Below, one piece after another: positions 27,522-36,347 of a stretch of DNA of 64,000 bases. Below the pieces are notes generated by a model. That model searched no databases, was not told the origin of the DNA, and saw only the letters and a program-made list of their open reading frames with translations. Each line of letters begins with the position of its first letter. Positions within the stretch are counted from its first letter, which is position 1. Made by a program: the position numbers and the translations under genes. Source of the stretch: DATGSL01 sp964645585 (GTDB taxonomy: Bacteria; Verrucomicrobiota; Verrucomicrobiia; Opitutales; T3Sed10-336); contig CAZYAN010000014.1 of NCBI GenBank assembly GCA_964645585.1, positions 1 to 64,000 of the forward strand. The letters run 5' to 3'.

Positions 27522-28895
27522 ATGAAATGTGAACGTCTTTTCTCTCTTCTCCTTTTCGTCGCGGTTTCCGTCGTGAACCCTTCCGCGTATTCATCCGCGG
27601 ATGGCGAGGCCGATCGCTCCGACTATCAGTGGTGGCGCGGGAATCTTCACACCCACAGCCTTTGGAGCGATGGATCCTCTTACCCGGAGCTGGTGGCTGA
27701 TTGGTATAAGGAGAATGGATATCATTTTCTCGCGATGTCGGAACATAATGTTCTGCCGGCCCAGAAATGGATACATCCGGTGCTGCAGCGATTCACCCGG
27801 GGAACAGGAGAGGCGGCGTTGCAACGGTATCGGGAGCGCTTCGGTGACGATTGGGTGGAGACCCGGGTAGTCGACGAAGCGTTTCGCCAAAAATTATTGA
27901 ACATAGAGATTCCGCCGAGCGCCCGGCGTTATCATCCCCCAGGAGAACATTTTGAACTGGGTGAGACCGTTGTGCGGGTCAAACCTCTTTATGAGTATCG
28001 ACACCTTCTGGAAGAACCGGGCCGGTTTCTTCTTTTGAAGAGCGAGGAGGTTTCGGCGAATCACGCGGTGCATGTCAACGCGATCAATTTGGAAGAGTTG
28101 ATTATTCCGCGGCCGGCGAAAGATGCTCTGGATGCAATGCGGTTCAAGGTAAATTCTGTCTATGAGCAACGGATGCGCACTGGCCGCTCGATGTTTGCAT
28201 TCGTCAATCATCCGAACTACCGATGGGCGGTCACGCCGGAAGATTTGGCGCGAGTGGAGAAGCTGCGGTTTTTTGAGGTCTACAACGGTCACCCCGGATC
28301 GAATCATGCCGGCGATGAAACCCGCGTCGGAACCGAGAAAATGTGGGACATCGTTTTAACGCGGAGGCTCGCGGAACTGGATTTCGGAATCGTGTACGGA
28401 CTCGGAACGGATGACGCGCATGAGTATCATGGCGATGGCGGTCCCGGGACGACAAGCCCCGGCCGGGCGTGGGTGATGGTGCGGGCGGCGCGTTTGACCC
28501 CGGAGCACCTGGTCGATGCGATGGAGCGAGGTGATTTTTACGCTTCCACAGGCGTCACGCTCCGCGATATTCGCTTTAACGGCCGGCGGCTGGAGATCGA
28601 AATCGATCCGGACAACAGGGCCAGCTATGTGACGCGCTTTATTGGAACCCGCCGAGGCTATGACCGGTCGGACGGACCCGGTTTAGGCGAAGAGGGAAAT
28701 CCGTTGCCAGAGGGGCGCCGCTACAGCGAAGAGATTGGCGAAATTCTCGCGGAAGTTGAAGGTATCGCACCGAGTTATGAACTGACCGGAGATGAGATTT
28801 ACGTGCGCGCGCAGGTGGTTTCTTCGCTCTTGATGGAAAATCCGCCCGGAGATCATGCGCCTCAGACTGCCTGGGTGCAACCGGTGACGCCGTAG
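27522..28895 (+). CDS. Secreted PHP/CehA-like metallohydrolase
   Basis: A 457-residue exported metal-dependent hydrolase. A signal peptide (about 1-27) precedes the PHP motif 1 histidines (NLHTHSLWSDG: His43, His45, Asp50) and the following SEHN (Glu74, His75). FVNHPNY and TDDAHEYHG supply later metal ligands, as in CehA/McbA-type secreted hydrolases and the polymerase-associated phosphoesterases. The substrate is unknown. The next gene, carrying a phosphodiester glycosidase domain, starts 6 bases after this stop, so the two are probably co-transcribed and act on the same polymer (inference). The ATG at 27522 is chosen because it opens the signal peptide. Confidence 0.82.
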   Translation: MKCERLFSLLLFVAVSVVNPSAYSSADGEADRSDYQWWRGNLHTHSLWSDGSSYPELVADWYKENGYHFLAMSEHNVLPAQKWIHPVLQRFTRGTGEAALQRYRERFGDDWVETRVVDEAFRQKLLNIEIPPSARRYHPPGEHFELGETVVRVKPLYEYRHLLEEPGRFLLLKSEEVSANHAVHVNAINLEELIIPRPAKDALDAMRFKVNSVYEQRMRTGRSMFAFVNHPNYRWAVTPEDLARVEKLRFFEVYNGHPGSNHAGDETRVGTEKMWDIVLTRRLAELDFGIVYGLGTDDAHEYHGDGGPGTTSPGRAWVMVRAARLTPEHLVDAMERGDFYASTGVTLRDIRFNGRRLEIEIDPDNRASYVTRFIGTRRGYDRSDGPGLGEEGNPLPEGRRYSEEIGEILAEVEGIAPSYELTGDEIYVRAQVVSSLLMENPPGDHAPQTAWVQPVTP

Positions 28896-28901
28896 GTTTT
28901 C

Positions 28902-30866
28902 ATGTTACTAACGATGCAATTTTCGAGGTTACTGTGCGTGGCGGGGATGCTGGCGATCGGCGTCGTCGCGGCCGGGGACGCTTTTGCGGCGATTTTGGCT
29001 TACGAAGGGTTCGAGTATGAACGCCGACAAGGGCACGCGGGTGCGGGAACGGCCGGTATTGGTATCGATGGATTGAATACCGGAATCGGATTCTCGGGAC
29101 CCTGGATGACTGCGGGAACCCTTCTCTCGGGAATACCCGAAGGCGAAGGAGACTATGGAACCGGGGAGACCTACGGAACGACGCTCGGGGCGCGCATCGC
29201 ACCGCTCGCCTACACGGACGAGTCCGGGCGACCCTTGATTACCCGCGGGAATCAGTTGCGCACGTCGTTTGGGAGCCGTTCCCGAGAGGAGAGACTGTTG
29301 GCTGAGCCGATCGGGAGGGCGGGAACCACCGTGTGGCTGAGTTTTCTTGGGCAGGCTCACGGGAACGCCGGGGAGAACCGATATGCCTTTGTCGAGCTGT
29401 CGGCCGGAGGCACGGATCCGCTGCGATTCGGAAATGTTCTCGAGGTTTCCAGCGGCAACTGGGGTGTGGAGACGCCGGTGATGGCCACGGATGCCGGAGC
29501 GGATTATAAGATGAACCGGCCGACACTTTTTTTAGTCCGGATGGAATTCCCTTCGGACGAATCTGGAACCACTTGCGTATCGATGTGGCTGAACCCGCGG
29601 AGCCTGACTGACCCCTTTGCTCTGCCGCTTCCGCTTGCGATTCATCGGGTACAGTACCGTCAGTATGATCAGTTGGCGATCGCAGGACGGTACTCCACGG
29701 ATTTTGACGAGATACGCATTGGCGAGACCTTTGCGGACGTCCTTCCGACCGACGTTCCGGCACGGACGGATGCGCGGCTCAAGATTGAGCGGGACAGTGG
29801 CGGCCACGTGCGGCTTTCTTTGCCCGCTGTCGAAAGTGATGCAGCACTGGTCGAGTCGTCCGCGGACCTTGAGGCGTGGACGGCGGTCGAACCTGTATGG
29901 TATGTCGGTGACGACGTCGCGACGACGGCCTTCTCGATGGAGGGAGATCGGGGGTTTTTCCGGGTGCGCACGGCTTCTGCTCCGGGACATCTTTCCGCGC
30001 TGGAGGAATCCGGGTGGGAGCGCAAGCGAGTGCGCCGCGGGCTGATCTATTATGAGCGGCATTTTACCGATCTGTTCGGGGACCCGCAGGTGGTGAATGT
30101 GCTGGCTGTCGATCTTGACGATCCAGGCATTCGCCTGGAGCTGACAGCGATGGATGTCTGGGGTTTGACAAGGAGGACGGTGCCGGCGTTTGCAGAACAG
30201 GTCGGCGCGATCGCGGCGATCAATGGAGGATTCGCTCCCGGTCGAACCCATCCGGAGGTTGGTTACGGCCTCATGAAATTCCGGGGAGAAGTTTGGCCGT
30301 TTGTCAATGATCCGTCATTTCATGAGAATTATGAAGGGCTGGGGAGAAATGCCGTCGGGATCGATGAGGCGGGAAATTGGCATTTCGCGTCGCGCGGTCA
30401 GAACGGCTGGGAAGTCGGCGCACGGTGGCCGGACGATTGGCCGGGGATGGTTGATGTGATGGCGGGAGGCAGTCAGCTTGTGCTCGATGGTCAGGTACAT
30501 CCGTTGGTGGTCCGCGCCACCACGCAAGGCGCCTACCTGTCAGAAGACTCGCTTTATCAACGGACCTTCAGGCGGCATCCGAGGACGGCGATTGGCGTTA
30601 CGCCTGACCGTATTGCGGTGCTCGTGACGGTCGCGGGCCGTTTTCCGGAAATCGCGGCGGGAATGACGCTGCACGAAACGGCGGAATTGATGCGGCGCAT
30701 CGGCTGTGACGGTGCGCTTGAACTGGATGGAGGCGGATCGACAACCATGTGGATCGCGGGAGACCCGTTCAATGGTGTCGTGAATTATCCCACGGACAAT
30801 GGGGTTTTCGATCATGACGGCGCCCGGAGTCTGCGTCTCGCGGTTCTGGTTTTGGAAGCGGATTAA
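28902..30866 (+). CDS. Secreted LamG-like protein fused to a phosphodiester glycosidase (NAGPA) domain
   Basis: A 654-residue exported two-part protein. After a signal peptide (cleavage near residue 29, DAFA) the first 365 residues are a paralogue of the protein at 24377 (AYEGFEYERRQ, GNQLRTSFG, SFLGQAHG, AGRYSTDFDEIRIG, ending in FFRVRTAS). From about residue 370 a NAGPA/DUF2233-type domain follows: INGGFAP, RHPRTAIGV and ELDGGGSTTMW near the C-terminus, which carry the expected active-site residues of N-acetylglucosamine-1-phosphodiester alpha-N-acetylglucosaminidases. It probably cleaves sugar-1-phosphodiesters in cell-wall or exopolymer material. ATGs at 28902 and 28914 both fit. Confidence 0.83.
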   Translation: MLLTMQFSRLLCVAGMLAIGVVAAGDAFAAILAYEGFEYERRQGHAGAGTAGIGIDGLNTGIGFSGPWMTAGTLLSGIPEGEGDYGTGETYGTTLGARIAPLAYTDESGRPLITRGNQLRTSFGSRSREERLLAEPIGRAGTTVWLSFLGQAHGNAGENRYAFVELSAGGTDPLRFGNVLEVSSGNWGVETPVMATDAGADYKMNRPTLFLVRMEFPSDESGTTCVSMWLNPRSLTDPFALPLPLAIHRVQYRQYDQLAIAGRYSTDFDEIRIGETFADVLPTDVPARTDARLKIERDSGGHVRLSLPAVESDAALVESSADLEAWTAVEPVWYVGDDVATTAFSMEGDRGFFRVRTASAPGHLSALEESGWERKRVRRGLIYYERHFTDLFGDPQVVNVLAVDLDDPGIRLELTAMDVWGLTRRTVPAFAEQVGAIAAINGGFAPGRTHPEVGYGLMKFRGEVWPFVNDPSFHENYEGLGRNAVGIDEAGNWHFASRGQNGWEVGARWPDDWPGMVDVMAGGSQLVLDGQVHPLVVRATTQGAYLSEDSLYQRTFRRHPRTAIGVTPDRIAVLVTVAGRFPEIAAGMTLHETAELMRRIGCDGALELDGGGSTTMWIAGDPFNGVVNYPTDNGVFDHDGARSLRLAVLVLEAD

Positions 30867-31016
30867 AGGAAAGCGGTTCCGATTCTTGCACGGATAGAGG
30901 CGGACGCCCAATCTTTCGGCTCCCGTCGCTGGAATGATTTGTGCCTTGCGGACTCGCGCGGCGATCCGTTGAATTACCTGTTTTCCGCGCAAACGCGGAC
31001 AACGGAGACGAGTGGG

Positions 31017-31033
31017 GTGCGGATGCATCGCAC
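31017..31033. repeat. 17-base near-palindrome before zwf
   Basis: GTGCGGATGCATCGCAC reads nearly the same on both strands, with one extra G. It ends 14 bases before the zwf start, a position where a repressor site or a translation-control hairpin could act. Confidence 0.3.
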
Positions 31034-31047
31034 AGAAGCGTTACGGT

Positions 31048-32601
31048 ATGACTGATTCCACCATTGAACGGCATCCTTTCCTCCAAGGACTGAGTAAACA
31101 CCGCGGGGCGCCGCCGACGATCATCGTGATTTTCGGCGCCTCGGGAGACTTGACGTCGCGCAAGCTCATCCCGGCGATTTACAATCTCGGGATCGACAAT
31201 CTCCTCCCGGCGGATTTTCGATTGATCGGCTACGGGAGGCGAGAGATGTCAGACGAGGCTTTTCGGGAAAGCGCGCTCGACTCAATCCGCCAGTTTTCCC
31301 GGCGGGAGTTGAATCCGGAAATCTGGAAAAGGATCGAGGCCGCCACCAGCTATTTTGCTGGATCTTATGACGATCCCGCCGCTTACAAGCAGCTCCATCA
31401 AGAGATTGCGTCGATTGAAAAGGGGCTCGGCCGCGAGGTTCAGGCCGTTTTCTACCTTTCGACCCCGCCATCGGCCTTCAAGACGATTCTTGATAATCTC
31501 GGCGGATCCGGCCTGGCCGGGCGGCATCGCAGGACGCGCTACGCTTCGAAGGTCGTTATCGAGAAACCGTTCGGGAACGATCTCGAGTCCGCACGCAAAC
31601 TGAACAGCGTGATCATGCGCGAGTTCGATGAGCAGCAAGTGTATCGAATCGATCACTACCTCGGCAAAGAAACCGTTCAGGATTTGCTTGTGCAGCGGTT
31701 CGCGAATTCGACCTTCGAGCCGATTTGGAACCGGCGTTACGTCGAATGCGTGCAGATCACGGTCAGCGAGGATATTGGCGTCGGTTCCCGGGGCGGGTAT
31801 TACGAGCAGAGCGGCGCGATGCGGGACATGATTCAGAATCACACCATGCAGCTTCTGAGTTTGACGGCCATGGAGCCGCCGGTCTCGCTCGATCCCGAAG
31901 CAATCCGCGATGAGAAGGTAAAACTGCTTCAGGCGATCCAACCCCTTGATCCGCACCCGGACACAGGCGATGTGGTGCGCGCGCAATACACCGAAGGATT
32001 GATCGGAGGAAAAAAAGTTCTCGGTTATCGCCAGGAAGAGGGCGTTGCCGATGATTCGTCGACGGAGACGTACGCCGCGCTGCGCCTTTCGATCAACAAC
32101 TGGCGCTGGGAAGGAGTGCCGTTTTACATGCGGTCCGGGAAACGCATGGCCCGCCGGCTCAGCGAAATCGCTGTGCAGTTCAAACGCCCCCCGGGGATTC
32201 TCTTCAGCGAGGCCGACCGGTTTGACCTCGCGCCAAATACCATGGTGATGCAGATCCAGCCGGACGAAGGTGTGACGCTGCTGATGAACTCGAAGATCCC
32301 GGGACTCGAGACGCGCACGCAGCCGGTCAAGATGCACTTTCGTTACAAAACGACCTACGGGTCGAACACCCCCGAAGCGTACGAGCGGCTGATTCTCGAC
32401 GCGATGGTCGGCGACAGCACGCTGTTTATCCGCGGCGATGAAACGGAAGTGTCGTGGAGGCTTATTACGCCGATCCTCGACGCCTGGAAAGCGCTCGGAA
32501 CGCGGGGCATGGAAACGTACACAGCCGGTTCTTGGGGGCCGCTCGCGGCTGAGCAGCTTTTGTGGCGCCGGCAGCACCAGTGGCGGAAGGCCGGCCCCTA
32601 G
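31048..32601 (+). CDS. zwf: Glucose-6-phosphate 1-dehydrogenase
   Basis: First step of the oxidative pentose phosphate pathway, making NADPH. The 517 residues have the nucleotide-binding FGASGDLTSRK (near 31-41), the EKPFGNDLESARKLN region, and the catalytic signature RIDHYLGKE with its histidine and lysine. The C-terminal substrate-binding domain includes MRSGKRM. The ATG at 31048 is preferred over an earlier in-frame start at 31012 because the usual N-terminus follows it. No gnd or pgl is next to it. Confidence 0.95.
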   Translation: MTDSTIERHPFLQGLSKHRGAPPTIIVIFGASGDLTSRKLIPAIYNLGIDNLLPADFRLIGYGRREMSDEAFRESALDSIRQFSRRELNPEIWKRIEAATSYFAGSYDDPAAYKQLHQEIASIEKGLGREVQAVFYLSTPPSAFKTILDNLGGSGLAGRHRRTRYASKVVIEKPFGNDLESARKLNSVIMREFDEQQVYRIDHYLGKETVQDLLVQRFANSTFEPIWNRRYVECVQITVSEDIGVGSRGGYYEQSGAMRDMIQNHTMQLLSLTAMEPPVSLDPEAIRDEKVKLLQAIQPLDPHPDTGDVVRAQYTEGLIGGKKVLGYRQEEGVADDSSTETYAALRLSINNWRWEGVPFYMRSGKRMARRLSEIAVQFKRPPGILFSEADRFDLAPNTMVMQIQPDEGVTLLMNSKIPGLETRTQPVKMHFRYKTTYGSNTPEAYERLILDAMVGDSTLFIRGDETEVSWRLITPILDAWKALGTRGMETYTAGSWGPLAAEQLLWRRQHQWRKAGP

Positions 32602-32676
32602 CTTTAGCTGAAGTCGAAGCGTGACCCTGTCTGAATGACTCGCGTCCGACTGGGTCGCGGTTGTCCGTTTGTCCAA

Positions 32677-32740
32677 GCGAAGGCCGGCTGGCGGGGGGAC
32701 GTGTTCCGGCGGAAAATGAACGGTTGGCATTGGCCTTCGC
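32677..32740 (+). repeat. Inverted repeat between zwf and the HPF gene
   Basis: GCGAAGGCC (32677-32685) and GGCCTTCGC (32732-32740) form a perfect 9-base stem with a 46-base loop and are followed by CGGGTTTTCTCG. It could be a zwf terminator or an upstream element of the HPF gene that starts 50 bases later. Confidence 0.35.
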
Positions 32741-32790
32741 CGGGTTTTCTCGTATGCTGGGATTAAGCATTGGATCGAAAGGTTGAGGCA

Positions 32791-33390
32791 ATGGAGGTTC
32801 CACTGGAGATCACGTTTCGCGGGGTTGAACGGACACCCGCGATAGAAAGACTGATCGTCGCGCAGACGGAAAAACTTGAGCAGCTTTGTGATCACATCAT
32901 CAGTGTCCGGGTATCGGTCGAAAAACTGCAGGAGCATCAGCGCCTGGGTAATCCCTACCGGGTTCGGATTATCGCGCGGGTTCCGCCAGGGCACGAACTT
33001 GTCGCGGTGCGCGATCCGCTCGATCGCGATTTGCATGATCCGCTCGACAAGGTCATCCGCGACACGTTTTACGCGTTAGGGCGGCAGGTGAAAGAGGTCA
33101 ATCAGCGGCAAAAAGGTTTTACGAAACGTCATCCGGAACAGGAGGCCGGCGGAATTGTTTCGAAGCTGTTTGCCGACGACGGATACGGTTTTATCCTTAC
33201 GCCGGAAGGGCAGGAGGTTTATTTTCATCGGAACGCGGTGCTGAGAGGTGACTTTGAGCGGCTCGGTATCGGCGTCGGCGTGCGCTTCCATGATGAGCCG
33301 GGTGAAAAAGGACCGCGGGCGACAAGCGTGGAGATCGTCGATAAGCCGGGGGTGCGAATCGGTCGCGGTGACGGGCAGGCGCGGCCGTGA
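32791..33390 (+). CDS. Ribosome hibernation factor HPF/RaiA domain fused to cold-shock domain
   Basis: A 199-residue fusion. Residues about 1-110 are the HPF/RaiA fold that binds the ribosomal A/P region in stress (MEVPLEITFRGVERTPAIE, then the basic helix KVIRDTFYALGRQVKEV). Residues about 120-185 are a cold-shock domain with RNP1-like DGYGFI and RNP2-like VYFHRNAV. The linker and tail are basic. The start is taken at the ATG 32791; a TTG at 32770 would add seven residues. The two genes that follow (a DksA-like protein and an Ap4A-type hydrolase) suggest a stress locus. Confidence 0.88.
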   Translation: MEVPLEITFRGVERTPAIERLIVAQTEKLEQLCDHIISVRVSVEKLQEHQRLGNPYRVRIIARVPPGHELVAVRDPLDRDLHDPLDKVIRDTFYALGRQVKEVNQRQKGFTKRHPEQEAGGIVSKLFADDGYGFILTPEGQEVYFHRNAVLRGDFERLGIGVGVRFHDEPGEKGPRATSVEIVDKPGVRIGRGDGQARP

Positions 33391-33409
33391 CCGGATACTC
33401 GGAACTGTC

Positions 33410-33751
33410 ATGGAAAATTTGAATACGGTCAAAAAGAAGCTGAAGGACGACCTGCGCGCGATCTTTGAACTCAATTCGGCCGTCATCGAAGAGCTGAGCC
33501 AGAAGGATCCGGGCGGCAACTGGAGCTATGAAGATCTTGGCGTCGAGGCAGAGTTCGACGACGTTCTTGACGCGCTCAGCGACCGTTCCCGTGATGAACT
33601 CCTGGACACTTGGCATGCCTTGCAACGGATCGATCGCGGTACGTATGGCAAATGCGTCGCCTGTTCCCGCGAGATCGATGCCGAGCGGCTGAAGGCGCTG
33701 CCGGCGACACCGTACTGCATCAATTGCGCAGCACGCCTTGAGAAGCCGTAG
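33410..33751 (+). CDS. DksA/TraR-family zinc-finger protein
   Basis: A 113-residue protein with an N-terminal helical coiled-coil part and a C-terminal Cys4 zinc finger (Cys82, Cys85, Cys103, Cys106: CVACSREI and CINC). Such proteins bind the RNA polymerase secondary channel together with ppGpp. At the expected coiled-coil tip there is EFDDVLDAL, which resembles but does not exactly match the DxxDxA motif of DksA, so activity is uncertain. The ATG at 33410 is 20 bases after the HPF stop; the longer frame upstream is an overlap artefact. Confidence 0.85.
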   Translation: MENLNTVKKKLKDDLRAIFELNSAVIEELSQKDPGGNWSYEDLGVEAEFDDVLDALSDRSRDELLDTWHALQRIDRGTYGKCVACSREIDAERLKALPATPYCINCAARLEKP

Positions 33752-33854
33752 CCGGTCTTGCGCTGCCGCACTCCATTTGCCGGGATCCGCTGTTGGCGGC
33801 AACGATTTTTTCGTTGTCGCGTGCCGGAGGATGCGCAGGGTACCCTTTTTTCTT

Positions 33855-34655
33855 ATGGCGACCTACATCATAGGTGATGTGCATGGCTGTTTTACTACGC
33901 TTCGCCGATTGTTGAGCATCATCCAATATGACCGGAGGCACGATTGCATCTACCTGACAGGCGATCTGATCAACGGCGGTCCTGATTCCGTTGCCGTTGT
34001 TCGATGGGCGATTGATGAAGATGTACGGACCGTTCTCGGGAATCATGATCTGCATCTGCTCGCCTGTGCCGCGGGCGCGTCTCCCTTGCGGAAGAAGGAC
34101 ACATTTAGCGATTTGCTGACAGCCGCGGATGCCGATGATCTTGTTGAATGGATGCGGAGTCGGCCACTGCTCATTGCTGCCGAATCTTTTGTCTTGGTGC
34201 ATGCGGGTCTGCTTCCGGATTGGACGGTGCAAACCGCTCTTGGGTTGGCGGCTGAAGTTGAGAAGCAATTGCAGAGCGACGACGCGGCACAGTTTCTGCG
34301 TAAGATGTATGGCGATACCCCGGTCAAATGGCGTCCAGATTTACAGAGCTGGGATCGCTTGCGGATTATCGTCAATGCGATGACGCGCATGCGTATGTTA
34401 ACGCAAGACGGCGCGCTCGATCTGAAAATGAAAAAGGCGGCGCGGCCGGGACTCCTCCCATGGTTCTCCTTTCCAGGGAGGAGATCAGCGGGAACGCGGA
34501 TTTTCTTCGGTCATTGGGCGGCGCTGGGATTCCACATGGGTGCTGATTGGGTGGGGCTGGATTCAGGGTGCGTTTGGGGCGGCTGTCTGACCGCCTGGCG
34601 CCTCGACGACAGCACCTGGTTTCAGGCACCCTCGGAAATGGCTGGGCGACTGTAG
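33855..34655 (+). CDS. ApaH-like metallophosphatase (symmetrical diadenosine tetraphosphatase type)
   Basis: A 266-residue metallophosphoesterase of the Ap4A hydrolase/PPP type. Motifs: GDVHG (7-11), GDLINGGPDS (36-45), GNHD (62-65), LVHAGLLPDW and FFGHWAALGF. The second motif usually reads GDLVNRGPDS, so the arginine is replaced by glycine here. ApaH degrades the alarmone Ap4A, which fits the HPF and DksA-like genes directly upstream. The ATG at 33855 begins with MATYIIGDVHG, the expected N-terminus. The active site otherwise looks complete. Confidence 0.82.
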   Translation: MATYIIGDVHGCFTTLRRLLSIIQYDRRHDCIYLTGDLINGGPDSVAVVRWAIDEDVRTVLGNHDLHLLACAAGASPLRKKDTFSDLLTAADADDLVEWMRSRPLLIAAESFVLVHAGLLPDWTVQTALGLAAEVEKQLQSDDAAQFLRKMYGDTPVKWRPDLQSWDRLRIIVNAMTRMRMLTQDGALDLKMKKAARPGLLPWFSFPGRRSAGTRIFFGHWAALGFHMGADWVGLDSGCVWGGCLTAWRLDDSTWFQAPSEMAGRL

Positions 34656-34747
34656 CGATTTGCCGGATACGTGCGTAGCGAGCGTTACGCGACACCTGCC
34701 CAGCAGCCGGAGTTTTCAGCCAAGGGCTGACGCCGACGCGCTTCCGA

Positions 34748-36118
34748 TCAAGACTTTGAACCGTCCGGGTCGGAGCTCGGCGGCTGACCGGACTCGCGTG
34801 GACGCTTTTTGCTGAAGGCCGGGGGCGACTCGACGCTCGTCCACAGTTCCGAGGAGCTCATTTTGCGGAGGAACTGGCTGTGGTAACGAGCGGATTTGCG
34901 CTCTCGGCGGGTCCATTCGCCTTCCGCTTCGAGGCGGAGCAGGAAGTTCTCGAGCGTGCGGATGCCGTCAATCGTTTCGATCGATGGCGGGTAGGCTTTC
35001 AACCGTTCGATCGCCTGCCGCAAATGCACCTTCGCCGAGTCCAACCGGCCCGCGTCCACTTCGCGAATCGCGAGTTCGAGCGTCTTCCCGACCTGTTGGG
35101 TGGAGACGAGGCCGATGACATCGACATTCGTCCGCAGATCCGCCGCGTTTTGCACGGGTTGAATCCGAACCACTTGGTTCCACTGATGAGAAACCAGTTC
35201 ATCGGGTTTGATTGCGTCGAAGAGAACCTCGACCTCCACCAGACGCTCGCCGGTGAGATCGGCCGCTGGTTTGCCTTCGACCAGCGGGATAGGCGGCACT
35301 TCGAGTGCAACAATGAGCGTCCGCTCCTCATCGCTAATCAGGTGGCCGACCGTGATCTCCGCTGAGCCGTCGGGAGTTTCGGTGACGGGATAGTCACCGA
35401 AGAGTTCAAGACTGTCGCAGAACTCCAACCGCTTCAGGCGTATGCGCAGATTCTGGATGGCGAGTGCCTGGAGCCCTTCCAGCTCAGCGGAGAAAATCTC
35501 GGGCAGTTTGTCGGGCAAGTTAGCATCGTAAAAACTTGCGTTGGTCGCGCTCGCGAGGCTCGCCAGCAGATCCTCGTTGTAGTGATCGCCGAAACCGAGG
35601 CAGCTGGTGGCGATTTGGTCGCGTTCAAAGCCGCTGCTTACGATGTTTCGGACGGCTTCGGGTTCTGTGATGCCGACATTGAGCAGACCGTCGGAGAGGA
35701 GAAGAAGGCGGCGCGGGAGATCGGCCGGGGCCTTTTTCAATTCGTCGCGTCCAAGTGTCCATCCGCTCGTCAAATTGGTCGATCCGCCGTCGCGAATGCT
35801 GTCGATAAGGTTCAGGAGAGTTTGCCGTCTGGAAGATGCGCATTGCAACGGGACGGCGACACGCGCCTCGTGATCAAAGACCACGAGCGCGAAAAGGTCA
35901 TTCTTGCGAAGGTTTCGAACCACGAGGCGCGCGGCTTCTTTCGCGGCTTCCAAGGGACGTCCTGCCATCGATCCGCTTCTGTCGATGACCAGACAGAAAG
36001 CGATCGGCCGGGTGCGGTCGCCGGTGACTTCGGGCGCGATAAAGCGCAGGGCCAGGTGGACGGGAGTGGCGCGATTCGCGAGAATCGTTTCGTAGTCGAG
36101 GAGTGTTTCAATCTTCAT
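34748..36118 (-). CDS. von Willebrand factor A domain protein
   Basis: A 456-residue protein with a VWA domain (about 40-215) that has an intact MIDAS: DRSGSM (Asp46, Ser48, Ser50), a threonine in GGSTNLTSGW and aspartate in LLSDGLLN. After it comes a domain of alternating strands and a helical region ending in a low-complexity, charged tail (KKRPRESGQPPSSDPDG). No signal peptide or transmembrane helix is visible, so it is likely cytoplasmic. Function unknown; VWA proteins often work with MoxR ATPases, but the MoxR gene here is 29 kb away. Confidence 0.85.
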   Translation of the reverse strand: MKIETLLDYETILANRATPVHLALRFIAPEVTGDRTRPIAFCLVIDRSGSMAGRPLEAAKEAARLVVRNLRKNDLFALVVFDHEARVAVPLQCASSRRQTLLNLIDSIRDGGSTNLTSGWTLGRDELKKAPADLPRRLLLLSDGLLNVGITEPEAVRNIVSSGFERDQIATSCLGFGDHYNEDLLASLASATNASFYDANLPDKLPEIFSAELEGLQALAIQNLRIRLKRLEFCDSLELFGDYPVTETPDGSAEITVGHLISDEERTLIVALEVPPIPLVEGKPAADLTGERLVEVEVLFDAIKPDELVSHQWNQVVRIQPVQNAADLRTNVDVIGLVSTQQVGKTLELAIREVDAGRLDSAKVHLRQAIERLKAYPPSIETIDGIRTLENFLLRLEAEGEWTRRERKSARYHSQFLRKMSSSELWTSVESPPAFSKKRPRESGQPPSSDPDGSKS

Positions 36119-36237
36119 CGGAAAAGTTTCTTGTGCAGGTTTCGATTCGATCGACCGGTCGCGGTGGATCAGATCGACAAGCTTAGACGGCGACGTCGGA
36201 CAACCGCTGACCTAGCTTCTCCTTTTTGGCGAAAAAG

Positions 36238-36265
36238 TTTCCTCGCGGAACCGCTTTCGCGGAAA
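36238..36265 (-). terminator. Probable intrinsic terminator after the 256-residue protein
   Basis: Read on the minus strand, TTTCC-GCG pairs with CGC-(GA)-GGAAA around a 10-base loop and is followed directly by CTTTTTC. It lies about 80 bases after the stop at 36348, on the strand of that gene. Confidence 0.4.
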
Positions 36266-36347
36266 AAACACGGTTAAACGAGGAGATCGGGCGGAAGAGC
36301 AAGCAGCGAAAAGGGTTGGGGAGGATGCTGGTGCAGGCAAAACGAAT

